Shown one piece after another: positions 36,829 to 45,562 of a stretch of 64,000 nucleotides of DNA. The stretch's first letter is position 1. Each line of letters opens with the position of its first letter. The notes beneath the pieces were generated by a model. That model was not told the origin of the DNA. It saw only the letters and a list, made by a program, of their open reading frames with translations, and made no database searches. The translations under genes and the position numbers were made by a program. Source of the DNA: Kutzneria viridogrisea (lineage in GTDB: Bacteria > Actinomycetota > Actinomycetes > Mycobacteriales > Pseudonocardiaceae); assembly GCA_014138725.1 (NCBI GenBank), contig JACJID010000001.1, positions 1,054,001 to 1,118,000 of the forward strand, written 5' to 3'.

Positions 36829-37863
36829 ATGACCTCGATCGACCGAGGACCGGCTGCCACGCGACGCGGCACCGACTTCGCCGAGTTGTCCCGCGTGATC
36901 AGGCGACACGGCCTGCTCGACCGCCGGCGCAGCAGCTATCTCGTCAAGTTCGCGGTCAACGCGGTGCTGCTGGCCGCGGGCTGGACGGCCTTCGCCGTGC
37001 TGGGCTCGTCCTGGTGGCAACTCGTCACCGCGATCGTCCTGGCTCTGGCATACACGCAGCTCGCGTTCATCGGCCATGACGCCGGCCACAAGCAGATCTT
37101 CACCGGCAGGCGGGGCAACGACGTCGTCGGTTACCTGCACGCCGGTCTGGTCGGCATGAGCTACGGCTGGTGGCTGGGCAAGCACAACCGCCACCACGCC
37201 AATCCCAACCACGAGGACGAGGACCCGGACATTCGGATTTCGGTGCTGGCTTTCACTGGCGTGCAGGCCACCGCCAAGCGCGGCCTGGCCCGCTGGCTGG
37301 CCAGGCACCAGGCCGTGCTGTTCTTCCCGCTGCTGACATTGGAGGGACTGGGCCTGCACGTGTCGGGTGTCAAGGCTGTCTGGCGGCGTGAGGTCAAGGC
37401 GGTCCCGCTGGAGGCGGCGCTGCTCGCGGCGCATGCCGCCGGCTACCTGGCGGCGGTGTTCTGGGTGCTGCCGCCGGTGCACGCGCTGGTGTTCATCGCG
37501 GTGCACCAGGGCCTGTGGGGCGTCTACATGGGATGTTCCTTCGCTCCCAACCACAAGGGAATGCCCACCGTGCCGGCCGGTCAGCGGCTGGACTTCCTGC
37601 GCAAGCAGGTGCTGACCTCACGCAATGTTCGTGGTGGCCGGGTCGTCGACTTCCTGTTGGGCGGCCTGAACTACCAGATCGAGCACCACCTGTTCCCCAA
37701 CATGCCGAGGGCGAACCTGCGCCACGCCCAACCCCTGGTGCAGCGGTTCTGTGCGAACAACGGCATCGCCTACCGCCAGACCGGCGCCCTGGACTCCTAC
37801 CGACAGGTGCTCAGTCACCTGCACGCCATCGGCGCGCCACTGCGCCGGACGAAAGGACAATGA
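36829..37863 (+). CDS. Membrane fatty acid desaturase (front-end/linoleoyl-CoA type)
   Basis: A 344-aa di-iron enzyme with the three histidine boxes HDAGH (FIGHDAGHKQIF), HNRHH (GKHNRHHANPNHED) and QIEHH (LNYQIEHHLFPNMPR), and about five transmembrane helices (AVNAVLLAAGWTAFAVLGSS, AAHAAGYLAAVFWVLPPVHA). The QxxHH third box is typical of front-end-type desaturases acting on acyl chains of phospholipids or CoA esters. The start at 36829 has a weak ribosome site. A small gene follows with an ATGA overlap. Confidence 0.9.
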   Translation: MTSIDRGPAATRRGTDFAELSRVIRRHGLLDRRRSSYLVKFAVNAVLLAAGWTAFAVLGSSWWQLVTAIVLALAYTQLAFIGHDAGHKQIFTGRRGNDVVGYLHAGLVGMSYGWWLGKHNRHHANPNHEDEDPDIRISVLAFTGVQATAKRGLARWLARHQAVLFFPLLTLEGLGLHVSGVKAVWRREVKAVPLEAALLAAHAAGYLAAVFWVLPPVHALVFIAVHQGLWGVYMGCSFAPNHKGMPTVPAGQRLDFLRKQVLTSRNVRGGRVVDFLLGGLNYQIEHHLFPNMPRANLRHAQPLVQRFCANNGIAYRQTGALDSYRQVLSHLHAIGAPLRRTKGQ

Positions 37864-38165
37864 TCATCACTCAGACCTCCACAGTCGTGCCGACGCGAGA
37901 CGGCCGCAGACCAGTCGACGCCATCCGGTTCAGCCATCCGGCCCTGGACGAGCCCGTGCGCCGCTGGACGGACGCGACACCCGGATCCACCGCCCATGCG
38001 CCGTGCTGCGCGCCGGTGCGATTTCTCGCGCCTCCCGGCGACGACCAGCCCGCGGGAGAAGACCGCCCGGAGTATTCGGTCCACAAGGGACAATCATCGT
38101 GGCAGCGCTCCCGTCGGGTCGGAGTCGAGGCGAGGGCGCACTCCCGGGGTCGACACGCGGCGTAG
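37860..38165 (+). CDS. Small hypothetical protein coupled to the desaturase (101 aa)
   Basis: ATG 37860 overlaps the desaturase stop as ATGA. The product begins MIITQTSTVVPTRDGRRPVD and includes a Cys pair (HAPCCAPVRFLAP). The second half is Arg/Ser-rich and low complexity, so the real protein may be shorter or the frame fortuitous. I do not recognise a family. A role with the desaturase is conjecture from coupling. Confidence 0.4.
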   Translation: MIITQTSTVVPTRDGRRPVDAIRFSHPALDEPVRRWTDATPGSTAHAPCCAPVRFLAPPGDDQPAGEDRPEYSVHKGQSSWQRSRRVGVEARAHSRGRHAA

Positions 38166-38245
38166 TGTGCGGGTCGACCGAGCCGGGAGAACCGATACGA
38201 GAGCGGCTACGAGGTCCCGGCCGACCGGGACGGCCGCGCCCCGGG

Positions 38246-39369
38246 TCAGCTCGGGCCGGCCTCCAGTTGCCGGGCCACCGTGCGGCCGAGCTCGTCCCAG
38301 CTCGACTCGAACGTGGCCATGCCCTCGCGTTCCAGGGTTTCGGTGACGTCCGCGTAGTTGACGCCGACGTGCCGCAACGAGTCGAGGTGCTCCCTTGCGG
38401 CTTCGTAGCCGCCGTGCACGGTGTCGCCCTTGACGAGGCCGTGGTCGGCGAACGCGGACAGCGTGCCACCAGGCATGGTGTTCACGGTTCCGGGTGCGAC
38501 GAGTTCCCTGACGTACATGGTGTCCGGATAGGTCGGGTCTTGACCCCGGTGGACGCCCACAGCGGTCGTTGCGGATGCGCGCCGTCCGCGGCGAGGCGTT
38601 GCCAGCGTGAGCCCGCGACGAACCCTTCGTGAATCTGGTGTGCCAGGCGGGCATTGGCCACCGCGGCCCTGCCCTTGAGAGCGATGGCCTCCTCGCCGCC
38701 GATCGCGTCGAGCCTGCGGTCCACCTCGGTGTCGACCCGGGAGACGAAGAACGACGCGACCGAGTGGATGTCCGACAGGTCGCGGCCGGCACGCCACGCC
38801 TGCTCCAGGCCGGTGGCGAAGGCGTTGACCACCTGACGGTAACGGTCCAATGCGAAGATCAGGGTGACGTTGACGCTGATGCCCCGGGCGATCGCCGCCG
38901 TGATGGCCGGCAGTCCCTCCACGGTGGCGGGAATCCTCACCATCAGGTTCGGCTGGCCGACCTCGTTCCACAGCGCGTGCGCCTGGTAGACGGTGGCGTC
39001 GGTGTCCCTGGCCAGACGAGGATCGATCTCGATCGACACCTTGCCGTCGACGCCGTCGGTGCGGTCGTGAACCGGCCGCAGCACCTCACAGCCGGCGCGG
39101 ACAACCGTCGTGGTGATGGCGCAAACGGCATTGTCGAGTTCGGTGCCAGCTTGCGCAAGCGCACGCAACTGCTCGTCGTATCTGTCTCCTTTGGACAGAG
39201 CGGACGCGAAGATGGTGGGGTTCGTGGTGACGCCGACGACGTGCCGACTGGTGATGAGCGCCTCCAGGGCACCGCCCGCGAGCAGCTCACGGGACAGGTC
39301 GTCGAGCCAGACCGAGACGTCGGCCGCGGACAGGTCGGCGAGCGGCGAGCGCAGCCGTTCGGTGTTCAC
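38246..39369 (-). pseudogene. tal: Transaldolase with a one-base deletion near its C-terminus
   Basis: The frame from GTG 39369 (GGAGG upstream) has the transaldolase signature [18 protein letters not shown], the active-site region [38 protein letters not shown] (the Schiff-base lysine region differs in detail) and [17 protein letters not shown]. At 38537-38541 the frame breaks in [10 protein letters not shown]; the other frame continues [20 protein letters not shown] to the stop at 38246. Adding one G restores a normal transaldolase of about 370 aa. It overlaps the upstream desaturase stop if the alternative ATG 39399 is used (ATGA). Either a real mutation or a sequencing error. Confidence 0.8.
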
Positions 39370-39395
39370 GGAGCCTCCGGGGGTCGACCGGGCGT

Positions 39396-40340
39396 TCATC
39401 GGGTGTTGCGCAGGTTGCGGGCGACGCGCCGTGCCGCCGGCCAGCGGACTTTGGTCGCCCAGCCGCACTTCTCGAATATCCAGATGATGCGAGCGGAGAT
39501 GTCGATCTGTCCCCGGCGCACGCCGTGACGCGCGCAGGTCGGGTCCGCGTGGTGAGAGTTGTGCCATGACTCGCCCATGGAGGCGATGGCCAGCGGCCAG
39601 AAGTTGGCCGATCGGTCGCGTGCGGTGAACGGCCGGTCGCCGATCAGGTGGCAGATCGAGTTCACCGACCAGGTGACGTGGTGCAGCACCGCGACACGCA
39701 CGAGACCGGCCCAGAAGAACGCGGTCAGCGCGCCCCACCAACTCATGGTGGCCAGACCGCCGACGAGAGCGGGGGCGAGCAACGTACCCGCTGTGAGCAT
39801 GGGGAACAGCCGATCCACGCGCCGAATGTCGCGATCTGCCAACAGATCCGGGGCGAACCGGACGGCGTTGGTCAGGTCTCGCTCGAACAGCCACCCCATG
39901 TGCGCGTGCCAGAACCCTCGCACCAGGGCGGTGGCGGAACTGCCGTACCGCCATGGCGAATGCGGATCACCGTCCCGGTCGGCGAAGGCGTGGTGGCGTC
40001 GGTGGTCGGCGACCCAGGTGACGACGGGGCCTTGCATGGCCGCACTTCCGGCGGCGGCCAGCGCGATCCGCAGTGCGCGGTTGGCCCTGAACGCGCCGTG
40101 GGTCAGGTAGCGGTGGAACCCGATGGTCACACCCAAACAGGTCAGGCAGTAGAAGACCACGGCAAGCCCGATGTCGAGCCAGCTCAGGCCCCAGCCCCAC
40201 GCGGCGGGAACGGCGGCGGCCAGGGCCAGCATCGGCACGGCCGTGAACACGACGACCAGTGCGATCCTGGCGGTGGACTGTACGCCGGCGAACATCGGTT
40301 CCGGCTCGGCGACGCGAGGTACACGAACAGAAGCGGTCAC
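39396..40340 (-). CDS. Acyl-CoA/stearoyl-type fatty acid desaturase
   Basis: A 314-aa membrane di-iron desaturase with the three boxes HRYLTH ([14 protein letters not shown]), HRRHH ([16 protein letters not shown]) and HNSHH ([17 protein letters not shown]), and about four helices. The box spacing is that of Delta-9 type desaturases. GTG 40340 has AGGAGG seven bases upstream. It is followed by the transaldolase with an ATGA or short-gap junction, so the two are in one operon. Paired with the desaturase at 36829, it suggests membrane fluidity or cold adaptation; this is inference. Confidence 0.9.
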   Translation of the reverse strand: MTASVRVPRVAEPEPMFAGVQSTARIALVVVFTAVPMLALAAAVPAAWGWGLSWLDIGLAVVFYCLTCLGVTIGFHRYLTHGAFRANRALRIALAAAGSAAMQGPVVTWVADHRRHHAFADRDGDPHSPWRYGSSATALVRGFWHAHMGWLFERDLTNAVRFAPDLLADRDIRRVDRLFPMLTAGTLLAPALVGGLATMSWWGALTAFFWAGLVRVAVLHHVTWSVNSICHLIGDRPFTARDRSANFWPLAIASMGESWHNSHHADPTCARHGVRRGQIDISARIIWIFEKCGWATKVRWPAARRVARNLRNTR

Positions 40341-40619
40341 GAACAAACCTCCTGGGCCTGGCGGTGTTACGGCCGCCGGGTCCAGGGCGATCGCTGCGAA
40401 CTCTCACCACGAGGCTACCCCGGAACGCGCCGGCCAACCCACACATGTCCCGACCGTCGGCTTCCGCCCGGTCCCGTACAGTGAGCCACGAACGACGTCG
40501 TGTGTTGACCATCTTGGCGTGGGTCCGGACCCGCTGCACCAGGACCGATCCTGAGTTGTCGATGTGGCGGAGGTGACGCATGCCGGTCGCGTGGCTGGTG
40601 CGCACTGAGGTAGCCACCG
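40341..40619. promoter_or_regulatory. Divergent intergenic region of the desaturase and GAF-ANTAR genes
   Basis: About 280 bp between two divergent starts. It presumably holds two promoters, but I could not identify confident -35/-10 pairs. No coding frame with a ribosome site is visible. Confidence 0.35.
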
Positions 40620-41336
40620 ATGAGTGACACCGACGGCGCGGGGTGGCGGGTACGCGCCGTGATCGCAGCCGCGATGCGGAATCACGCGGGCGACCCTGAC
40701 CTGCTGGCGCACGTGTACCGCGCGTGCGCAGACCTGTTGCCGGTGGACGGCATGTCGATCTCACTGATGAGCGACACGGACCGCAGGGAGGTGATGTTCG
40801 CCAGCGACGAACTCAGCGCTCGAATCGAGGCACTCCAGTTCAGCCTCGGCGAGGGACCCTGCTTCGAGGCGTTCACCACCGGCAGGCCCGTGCTCGTGCC
40901 GGACCTGGCCACCGCCACCGCCCCGTCGTGGCCGGCCTTCGCCGCCGAGATGGCCCGCGAGCCCGTGGGGGCTGTCTTCGCGTTTCCCTTGCAGAGCGGC
41001 ACCGTCTGTGCCGGCGCGATGAACCTCTACCGACGGCAGCCGGGCTGGCTGTCCTCGGCGGACTTGGCCACGGCGCTGGCGGTGGTCGACGCAGCGGTGC
41101 TGGTGGTGCTGAGCCTGCTGGCCGGCACGGACCATGACGAGTGGTGGCTCACCCTGCCCGAGCAACGGGACCAGGTGCACCAAGCCGTCGGAATGGTCAT
41201 CGCCGCCTTCGGGATTCCGGCCGATCATGCGCTGGCCCGGCTACGGGGATACGCATTCGCCGCCGGCCGCCTCGTCGACGAGGTGGCGCACGACATCGTC
41301 ACCCGCACGCTCGAGCCGAAGGATCTCGACAGGTGA
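40620..41336 (+). CDS. GAF-ANTAR domain regulator
   Basis: A 238-aa protein. The GAF domain covers residues about 20-160 (ACADLLPVDGMSISLMSDTD, LGEGPCFEAFTTGRPVLVPD, AVFAFPLQSGTVCAGAMNLY). The ANTAR domain is at the C-terminus (RDQVHQAVGMVIAAFGIPAD, LARLRGYAFAAGRLVDEVAH). ANTAR domains act on nascent RNA as antiterminators. It directly precedes another GAF-ANTAR gene (74 bp apart). Compared with the protein at 13551 it shows the same layout but a different sequence. Confidence 0.9.
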   Translation: MSDTDGAGWRVRAVIAAAMRNHAGDPDLLAHVYRACADLLPVDGMSISLMSDTDRREVMFASDELSARIEALQFSLGEGPCFEAFTTGRPVLVPDLATATAPSWPAFAAEMAREPVGAVFAFPLQSGTVCAGAMNLYRRQPGWLSSADLATALAVVDAAVLVVLSLLAGTDHDEWWLTLPEQRDQVHQAVGMVIAAFGIPADHALARLRGYAFAAGRLVDEVAHDIVTRTLEPKDLDR

Positions 41337-41410
41337 ACCGAGAGGCTGGACAGGTGAGCGAGGGCGGAACTGGCTATCCTCGACAGAGCAGACAGGAGCG
41401 GAGCGAACCC

Positions 41411-42175
41411 ATGAGCAGCACTGCCCCCACTGGCGCGCAACGGGAATCGCAGCTGCTTCACGCCTTCGTCCAGATGGCGGACACACTGGTCGACGACTAC
41501 GACGTGGCCGACGTGCTGCACCAGCTGGTCGACCACTGCGTGCGGCTGCTGGACGCCGCCGCGGCCGGCTTGATGCTGTCCGACCAGCGCGGGAACCTAC
41601 AGGTGCTCGCCTCCTCGTCCGAACGAACGCGGCTGCTGGAACTCTTCCAGATCCAGAACAACGAAGGCCCCTGCCTGGACTGTGTCCGCAGCGGTGAGCC
41701 AGTCCTGGTCGCTGACCTCACCGCGGCCACGCGCCGCTGGCCGATGTTCGCCCCACTGGCGGTCGCGGACGGCTTCGTCTCCGTGGCGGCCGTGCCGCTG
41801 CGGCTACGACGGGAGACCATCGGAGCGCTGAACCTGTTCGGCCGCGAACCCGGGCCACTCAACGACCAGGACGCCCAGGTCGCGCGGGCGTTGGCCGACA
41901 CGGCCACCATCGGCATCCTCCAGGAACGGGCCATCCGCCGCGGCGAGGTACTCACCGAGCAGTTGCAGACCGCCTTGAACAGCCGAATCATCATCGAGCA
42001 GGCCAAGGGTGTGCTCGCTTACGCCGGTGACCTGGAGATGGAGCAGGCGTTCGAGACCCTGCGCCGGTACGCCCGTCATCAAGGGATCCGTCTCAGCGAG
42101 GTCGCGCACCGACTGGTCACCGGTGGCATCTTGCCGCGGGAAGTCCTGCCTGCGCCGGACGGCGTCGATTCCTGA
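41411..42175 (+). CDS. GAF-ANTAR domain regulator
   Basis: A 254-aa protein from ATG 41411 with AGGAG upstream. The GAF segment is LVDHCVRLLDAAAAGLMLSD, LFQIQNNEGPCLDCVRSGEP, SVAAVPLRLRRETIGALNLF; the ANTAR segment is LNSRIIIEQAKGVLAYAGDL to LRRYARHQGIRLSEVAHRLV, with the canonical IIEQAKG start. Longer upstream frames overlap the previous gene and lack a ribosome site. Adjacent duplicate-type regulators suggest expansion of this family. Confidence 0.9.
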   Translation: MSSTAPTGAQRESQLLHAFVQMADTLVDDYDVADVLHQLVDHCVRLLDAAAAGLMLSDQRGNLQVLASSSERTRLLELFQIQNNEGPCLDCVRSGEPVLVADLTAATRRWPMFAPLAVADGFVSVAAVPLRLRRETIGALNLFGREPGPLNDQDAQVARALADTATIGILQERAIRRGEVLTEQLQTALNSRIIIEQAKGVLAYAGDLEMEQAFETLRRYARHQGIRLSEVAHRLVTGGILPREVLPAPDGVDS

Positions 42176-42693
42176 CACCCAGTTGCGCTATAGGGGCGTC
42201 AGCCCGCCCGACGCTAGGCTACTCGGCACTTGCTTCTGCCAGCAGCCGCCCGGACCTGCGGTCAGCCCTACCTCTGAGGAGCGCACCGTGTGCCGGATGT
42301 CGACGGCCATCACGCTGGACGGTCCCGCCGACCCGCTTCCCGATCTCACCCGCGACATGTAGCTGTCGACCCGAGCGGCCGAGGCCGCGGCTCCAGCATG
42401 TCCCGACAATCGCCCGCCGACTGCGGCGCTTGTCCGGCCGGGGTTCGACAGGCCGGCGTCAGGTCAGGGGCGACGCCGCCTGTTGGTCGTGGTGCTCCCG
42501 GCACAGGAGCGGGGAGCACCACGATGCCCGGACCGCGCTCGCCTTCGACACGTCGAGGTTTCCCGATCTGCCCCTGGGGTAGCCGGTCGCAGCTTTCCCT
42601 GAGGGGAAGGACCGAGGACGTCACTCCTGGACCGAGCCGGCAGGGCCGGGCGGCCACGGGTCTGTGCGTGAACCTGACGGAGGAAGGATCCTC
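42176..42693. other. Intergenic region with no confident gene
   Basis: A 24-codon frame at 42288-42362 (VCRMSTAITLDGPADPLPD) has GAGGAG upstream and could be a leader peptide or chance. Longer open frames lack motifs. The CsbD-like gene at 42694 has a strong site (GGAGGAAGG). Confidence 0.35.
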
Positions 42694-42870
42694 ATGAGCA
42701 CTGAACGCAAGATCGACGCCAAGGCCGACGAGGTGAAGGGCAAGGTCAAGGAAGGCGTCGGCAGCGCCACCGACGACCGGAGCCTGGAGACCGAAGGCAA
42801 GGGCGACCAGGTCAAGGGCAAGGTCAAGGGGGCGGCCGAGAAGGTCAAGGACGTCTTCAAGAAGAACTGA
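42694..42870 (+). CDS. CsbD-family general stress protein (58 aa)
   Basis: Reads MSTERKIDAKADEVKGKVKE, then TEGKGDQVKGKVKGAAEKVK and DVFKKN. The KADEVKGKVKE and EGKGDQVKGKVKGAAEK repeats are the hallmark of CsbD-like stress proteins. It is very Lys/Glu-rich and probably disordered. GGAGGAAGG is upstream and a strong terminator hairpin follows. In other bacteria these proteins are under general stress sigma control; no such promoter was identified here. Confidence 0.9.
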   Translation: MSTERKIDAKADEVKGKVKEGVGSATDDRSLETEGKGDQVKGKVKGAAEKVKDVFKKN

Positions 42871-42884
42871 CCTCAGTGGACAGT

Positions 42885-42917
42885 GGTGGGCCCTCGCCGA
42901 ACCGGCGACGGCCCACC
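42885..42917 (+). terminator. Hairpin terminator after the CsbD gene
   Basis: GGTGGGCC at 42885-42892 pairs with GGCCCACC at 42910-42917, and the inner arms TCGCC and GGCGA extend the stem around a small loop. It lies 15 bp after the stop. Confidence 0.75.
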
Positions 42918-43086
42918 CTCGTCGTTTCGCGGCCATCGGTCGGATGATCGCAGCCCGCACCGCCGGATCGGGATTGCCCGGGACCGGTGAGGTTTCGGCG
43001 GGCCGTGAGTGGGCATTCCCCCAGCGACGCCACGAATTTCCGCCGATCGGCGGCCGGCGTCCCGGTCGAAGGAGCCTCGCAAGCCC

Positions 43087-43242
43087 ATGATCATCTTAGG
43101 TGTCATCCTGCTGATCGCAGGTTTCCTGCTCAACATCTCCATTCTGTGGACCATCGGCATCGTGCTCGTGGTGATCGGCGCGGTGCTGGCGATCCTCGGC
43201 GGCACGGGGCGCAAGGTCGGCGGGCGGGCGCACTGGTTCTGA
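43087..43242 (+). CDS. Small membrane protein (51 aa), DUF6131-like
   Basis: Almost entirely two hydrophobic helices (MIILGVILLIAGFLLNISIL, WTIGIVLVVIGAVLAILGG) with a basic tail (RKVGGRAHWF). Length, two-helix topology and the aromatic C-terminus fit the actinomycete DUF6131 family as I remember it. Followed by a terminator hairpin. Proximity to the CsbD gene suggests a stress-related role, inferred. Confidence 0.7.
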   Translation: MIILGVILLIAGFLLNISILWTIGIVLVVIGAVLAILGGTGRKVGGRAHWF

Positions 43243-43243
43243 G

Positions 43244-43272
43244 CCGACCCGACGCTCTGCGGCCCGGGTCGG
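43244..43272 (+). terminator. Hairpin terminator after the small membrane protein
   Basis: CCGACCCG at 43244-43251 pairs with CGGGTCGG at 43265-43272 (8-bp stem, 13-nt loop), starting just after the stop. Confidence 0.65.
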
Positions 43273-43671
43273 GTTGAAGTGAGCATCGCTCGGGCTATGG
43301 CGACGCCACTGCGGACGGCCGAGAACTGCGGTGAATCCGGGCGAGTCGCGGCATGGAATTGCGCCAGGCCGACAGCCTGTTGCCGTCCGGCTTGCGGTGT
43401 CGTTCGGTCCACGGTGACCAGCGACACTGCGACCGCGGCGATATCGAGGTCGCGGTGGTGATCGTCAATTCGCTCACCGCCGCAGCCGCGGCACGCTCAC
43501 CGCCAGCGCGGCGGCGTCATCCTCCAGACCTGTCCCGAAACTGGTCAGCAGCCTCGCCACTGCGGCGATCAGGTCGGCCGCCGTGGTGGGCGCGAGGTCG
43601 GCGGCGAAGGCGTGCAGTCCTTCTTCCTCATAGGGTGTGGGGCTCGTAAAGTCATCGGTGCAGGTGACAGC
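43273..43671. other. Region without a supported gene
   Basis: Short overlapping frames only; no motif or ribosome site. It ends at the terminal repeat of an IS fragment (GGGGTTCCAAAAGTC near 43677). Confidence 0.35.
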
Positions 43672-44035
43672 TCGTGGGGTTCCAAAAGTCAGTCACCGGC
43701 GCTGACCAGTAGTTTTACGCGGCCCGTTCGTACTCGTTGATCAGGCCTCCTGGGAGCTGCTGTCGCTTGATCCGCTGGGAGTGGAGGTTCGCCACCGGGT
43801 GGGTCGGCCGTGGTGGGCGGAGCTTGCGGGACCGGTGCGGCCGTCGACCGTTGTAGTGCTCGATGTATTCGGCGAGCACGGCGTTGAGGTGCCGCTGGCT
43901 CAGCCTCAGCATGTGGTCGGTGAGTTCGGATCTGGCGGTGAGTACGAACCGTTCGGCGTAGTAGTTCGCCTGTGGGCAGCGTGGAGGAATCCTTACCGTC
44001 TTGATGGCCACGTCAGCCAGGACGGCGTTGAATGG
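43672..44035 (-). mobile_element. 3' fragment of the integrase-core IS that is intact at 50821-52009
   Basis: Carries the IS end (GGGGTTCCAAAAGTC on the plus strand) and the transposase C-terminus on the minus strand (FNAVLADVAIKTVRIPPRCP, YYAERFVLTARSEL, YNGRRPHRSRKLRPPRPTHP, GGLINEYERAA to a stop at 43715). The last motif and stop are the same as in the intact copy. The 5' two thirds are missing, with the break at about 44035 next to an IS3-type end. Confidence 0.75.
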
Positions 44036-44076
44036 GATGTACCAAGGATCTTGGATAGGGACTCTGATCCGAGAGG

Positions 44077-44361
44077 ATGACCACCGTGCCCGAACGTCGC
44101 CGGCAGTTCAGCCCTCAGTTCCGAGCTGAGGCCGTGCAGATGGTGCTCGAGACCGGCAGGCCGATCGCCCAGGTCGCCCGCGACCTGGGCATCCATCACG
44201 GCACCCTAGGCAACTGGGGCAACGCCTTCACACGCGCTCACCCCGAACCGCATGACGAGCCCAGCCCGACCGACCAGACCCGGGTAAGCGAGCTGGAAGC
44301 CGAGATCCGTCGCCTGCGGATGGAGAACGAGTTTCTGAAAAAAGCCGTTGCGGACTCAGGC
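44077..44361 (+). pseudogene. Truncated IS3-family OrfA
   Basis: Reads RRRQFSPQFRAEAVQMVLET, IAQVARDLGIHHGTLGNWGN and LEAEIRRLRMENEFLKKAVA, an IS3 OrfA with its HTH and zipper. It is cut at 44361 by the terminal repeat of the miniature IS30 element. No OrfB follows. Confidence 0.75.
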
Positions 44362-44524
44362 GGTCAACGCAACACCTGTGCCAGTGCTTCGTAGGGTGTC
44401 TGGAGGTCCAGGGTTTGCCACGCCATCGACGCCAAACCTCATCGACCTCCTCCGCAGACAACGGTCTCCTCGCCATGCTCCACCACGTCCTCTCCACCTG
44501 GAGGTACGCAGTGTTGCGTTGACC
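44362..44524 (-). mobile_element. 163-bp miniature IS30-derived element
   Basis: Perfect 14-bp inverted repeats GGTCAACGCAACAC at 44362-44375 and GTGTTGCGTTGACC at 44511-44524. Between them the minus strand keeps only the first codons of an IS30 transposase (ATG 44476: MARRPLSAEEVDEVWRRW), joined directly to its last codons in another frame (WQTLDLQTPYEALAQVLR, stop 44364-44366). The whole catalytic region is deleted. This is a non-autonomous MITE-like derivative inserted in an IS3 OrfA. Confidence 0.75.
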
Positions 44525-44599
44525 CGTTGAGACCGCCGGCATGAGCGGACGATTCGCACTCGGCATCGATTCGAGCGCCGGCCGGGCCCGGAGCCTGGG

Positions 44600-45562
44600 T
44601 TAGGGGGTGTGGCGGAGCAGGGTCCGCGATGGCGGGTGCCCGTAGACGCGGCGGTAGTAGGCGGCGAAACGGCTGGGGTGGAAGAAGCCCCAGCGGGCGG
44701 CGATCTGGGTAACGGTGGTCCCGGTGGTGGGGTCGGCGGCGAGCAGTTCTTGGTGGGCGTGGTGCAGGCGGACCTGGCGGAGGTAGCCCATCGGGGTGGT
44801 GCCGCGGTGGCGGCGGAAGGCGTACTGCAGCGTGCGGATGGTGACGTGGGCGGCGGCGGCGATGTCGGCGAGACTGATCTCGTGGTGGGCGTGGTCGTCG
44901 ATGAAGGCCATGGCGCGGCGCAGGGTGGCGGGGTGGGCGTCGTGGCGGTCCTCGATGGTGGGGTCGAGTAGCGCGGTGTTGGGGAAGGTGGCCAGCACCG
45001 TGGCCGCCAACAACTGCGGCGCCGTGGAGGCGATCAACGACGTGTCCCGCAGTGTCAGGTTGGCCAGGACGTGATCGCGCAGGTAGGTGATGGTGCGCGC
45101 CAGGTGCTGGCCGGCGCCCGGGGAGACCGGCCGGTAGCTGGTCAACCGCACCGGGGTGTCGGTGCGGCCGGGTGCGGTCGCGGCCACCTGGGACAGCAAC
45201 GCCGGCTCCAGCACGGTGTAGCTGAAGCGCGCATAGCAACACCGGCCTGCATAGGGTCGATCGGGCTGGGCGACCAGGAACACCTCACCCGGGCCGTGAC
45301 TGTCCTGCACGCCCTCGGTTTCCACGCGGGGAAAGGTGCCGGATTCCAGCCCGACCAGGCCGACGCTGCCCTTCGGGTTGGCGACGTAGTCCAGCTCGAA
45401 ACCGCAGTCAAACCGATCCAGTCTGATCGGCCCCAACAAGTTCTGGATGATCTGTGCCTTGTGCTGGTCTTGGGAGCGGGACTTGAACCGCATCGACTTG
45501 TAGCACACGCGAATAAATTCGTGAATCTCGTTCAGGTCGGTGCTTTCGAAAGCTATTCCCAT
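44600..45562 (-). CDS. AraC-family transcriptional regulator, paralogue of the gene at 9132
   Basis: A 320-aa protein from ATG 45562. The C-terminal double HTH (ISLADIAAAAHVTIRTLQY, VTQIAARWGFFHPSRFAAYY) and the whole region from about residue 120 onward are nearly identical to the protein at 9132-10094, while residues 1-120 differ at about one third of positions (for example FKSRSQDQHKAQIIQNLLG against LKAHSQDQYQMQIIRNPLG). The sensor half thus evolves faster than the DNA-binding half, or gene conversion has homogenised the latter. Both may bind the same sites with different inputs. Confidence 0.9.
   Translation of the reverse strand: MGIAFESTDLNEIHEFIRVCYKSMRFKSRSQDQHKAQIIQNLLGPIRLDRFDCGFELDYVANPKGSVGLVGLESGTFPRVETEGVQDSHGPGEVFLVAQPDRPYAGRCCYARFSYTVLEPALLSQVAATAPGRTDTPVRLTSYRPVSPGAGQHLARTITYLRDHVLANLTLRDTSLIASTAPQLLAATVLATFPNTALLDPTIEDRHDAHPATLRRAMAFIDDHAHHEISLADIAAAAHVTIRTLQYAFRRHRGTTPMGYLRQVRLHHAHQELLAADPTTGTTVTQIAARWGFFHPSRFAAYYRRVYGHPPSRTLLRHTP

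Noticed and set aside
38530-38545. Programmed frameshift in transaldolase
   Set aside because: No slippery heptamer is present and the family is never known to use one; an indel or a sequencing error is simpler.
42288-42362. 24-codon frame with GAGGAG upstream
   Set aside because: Too short to judge, with no downstream gene it would obviously lead into; kept only as a remark.
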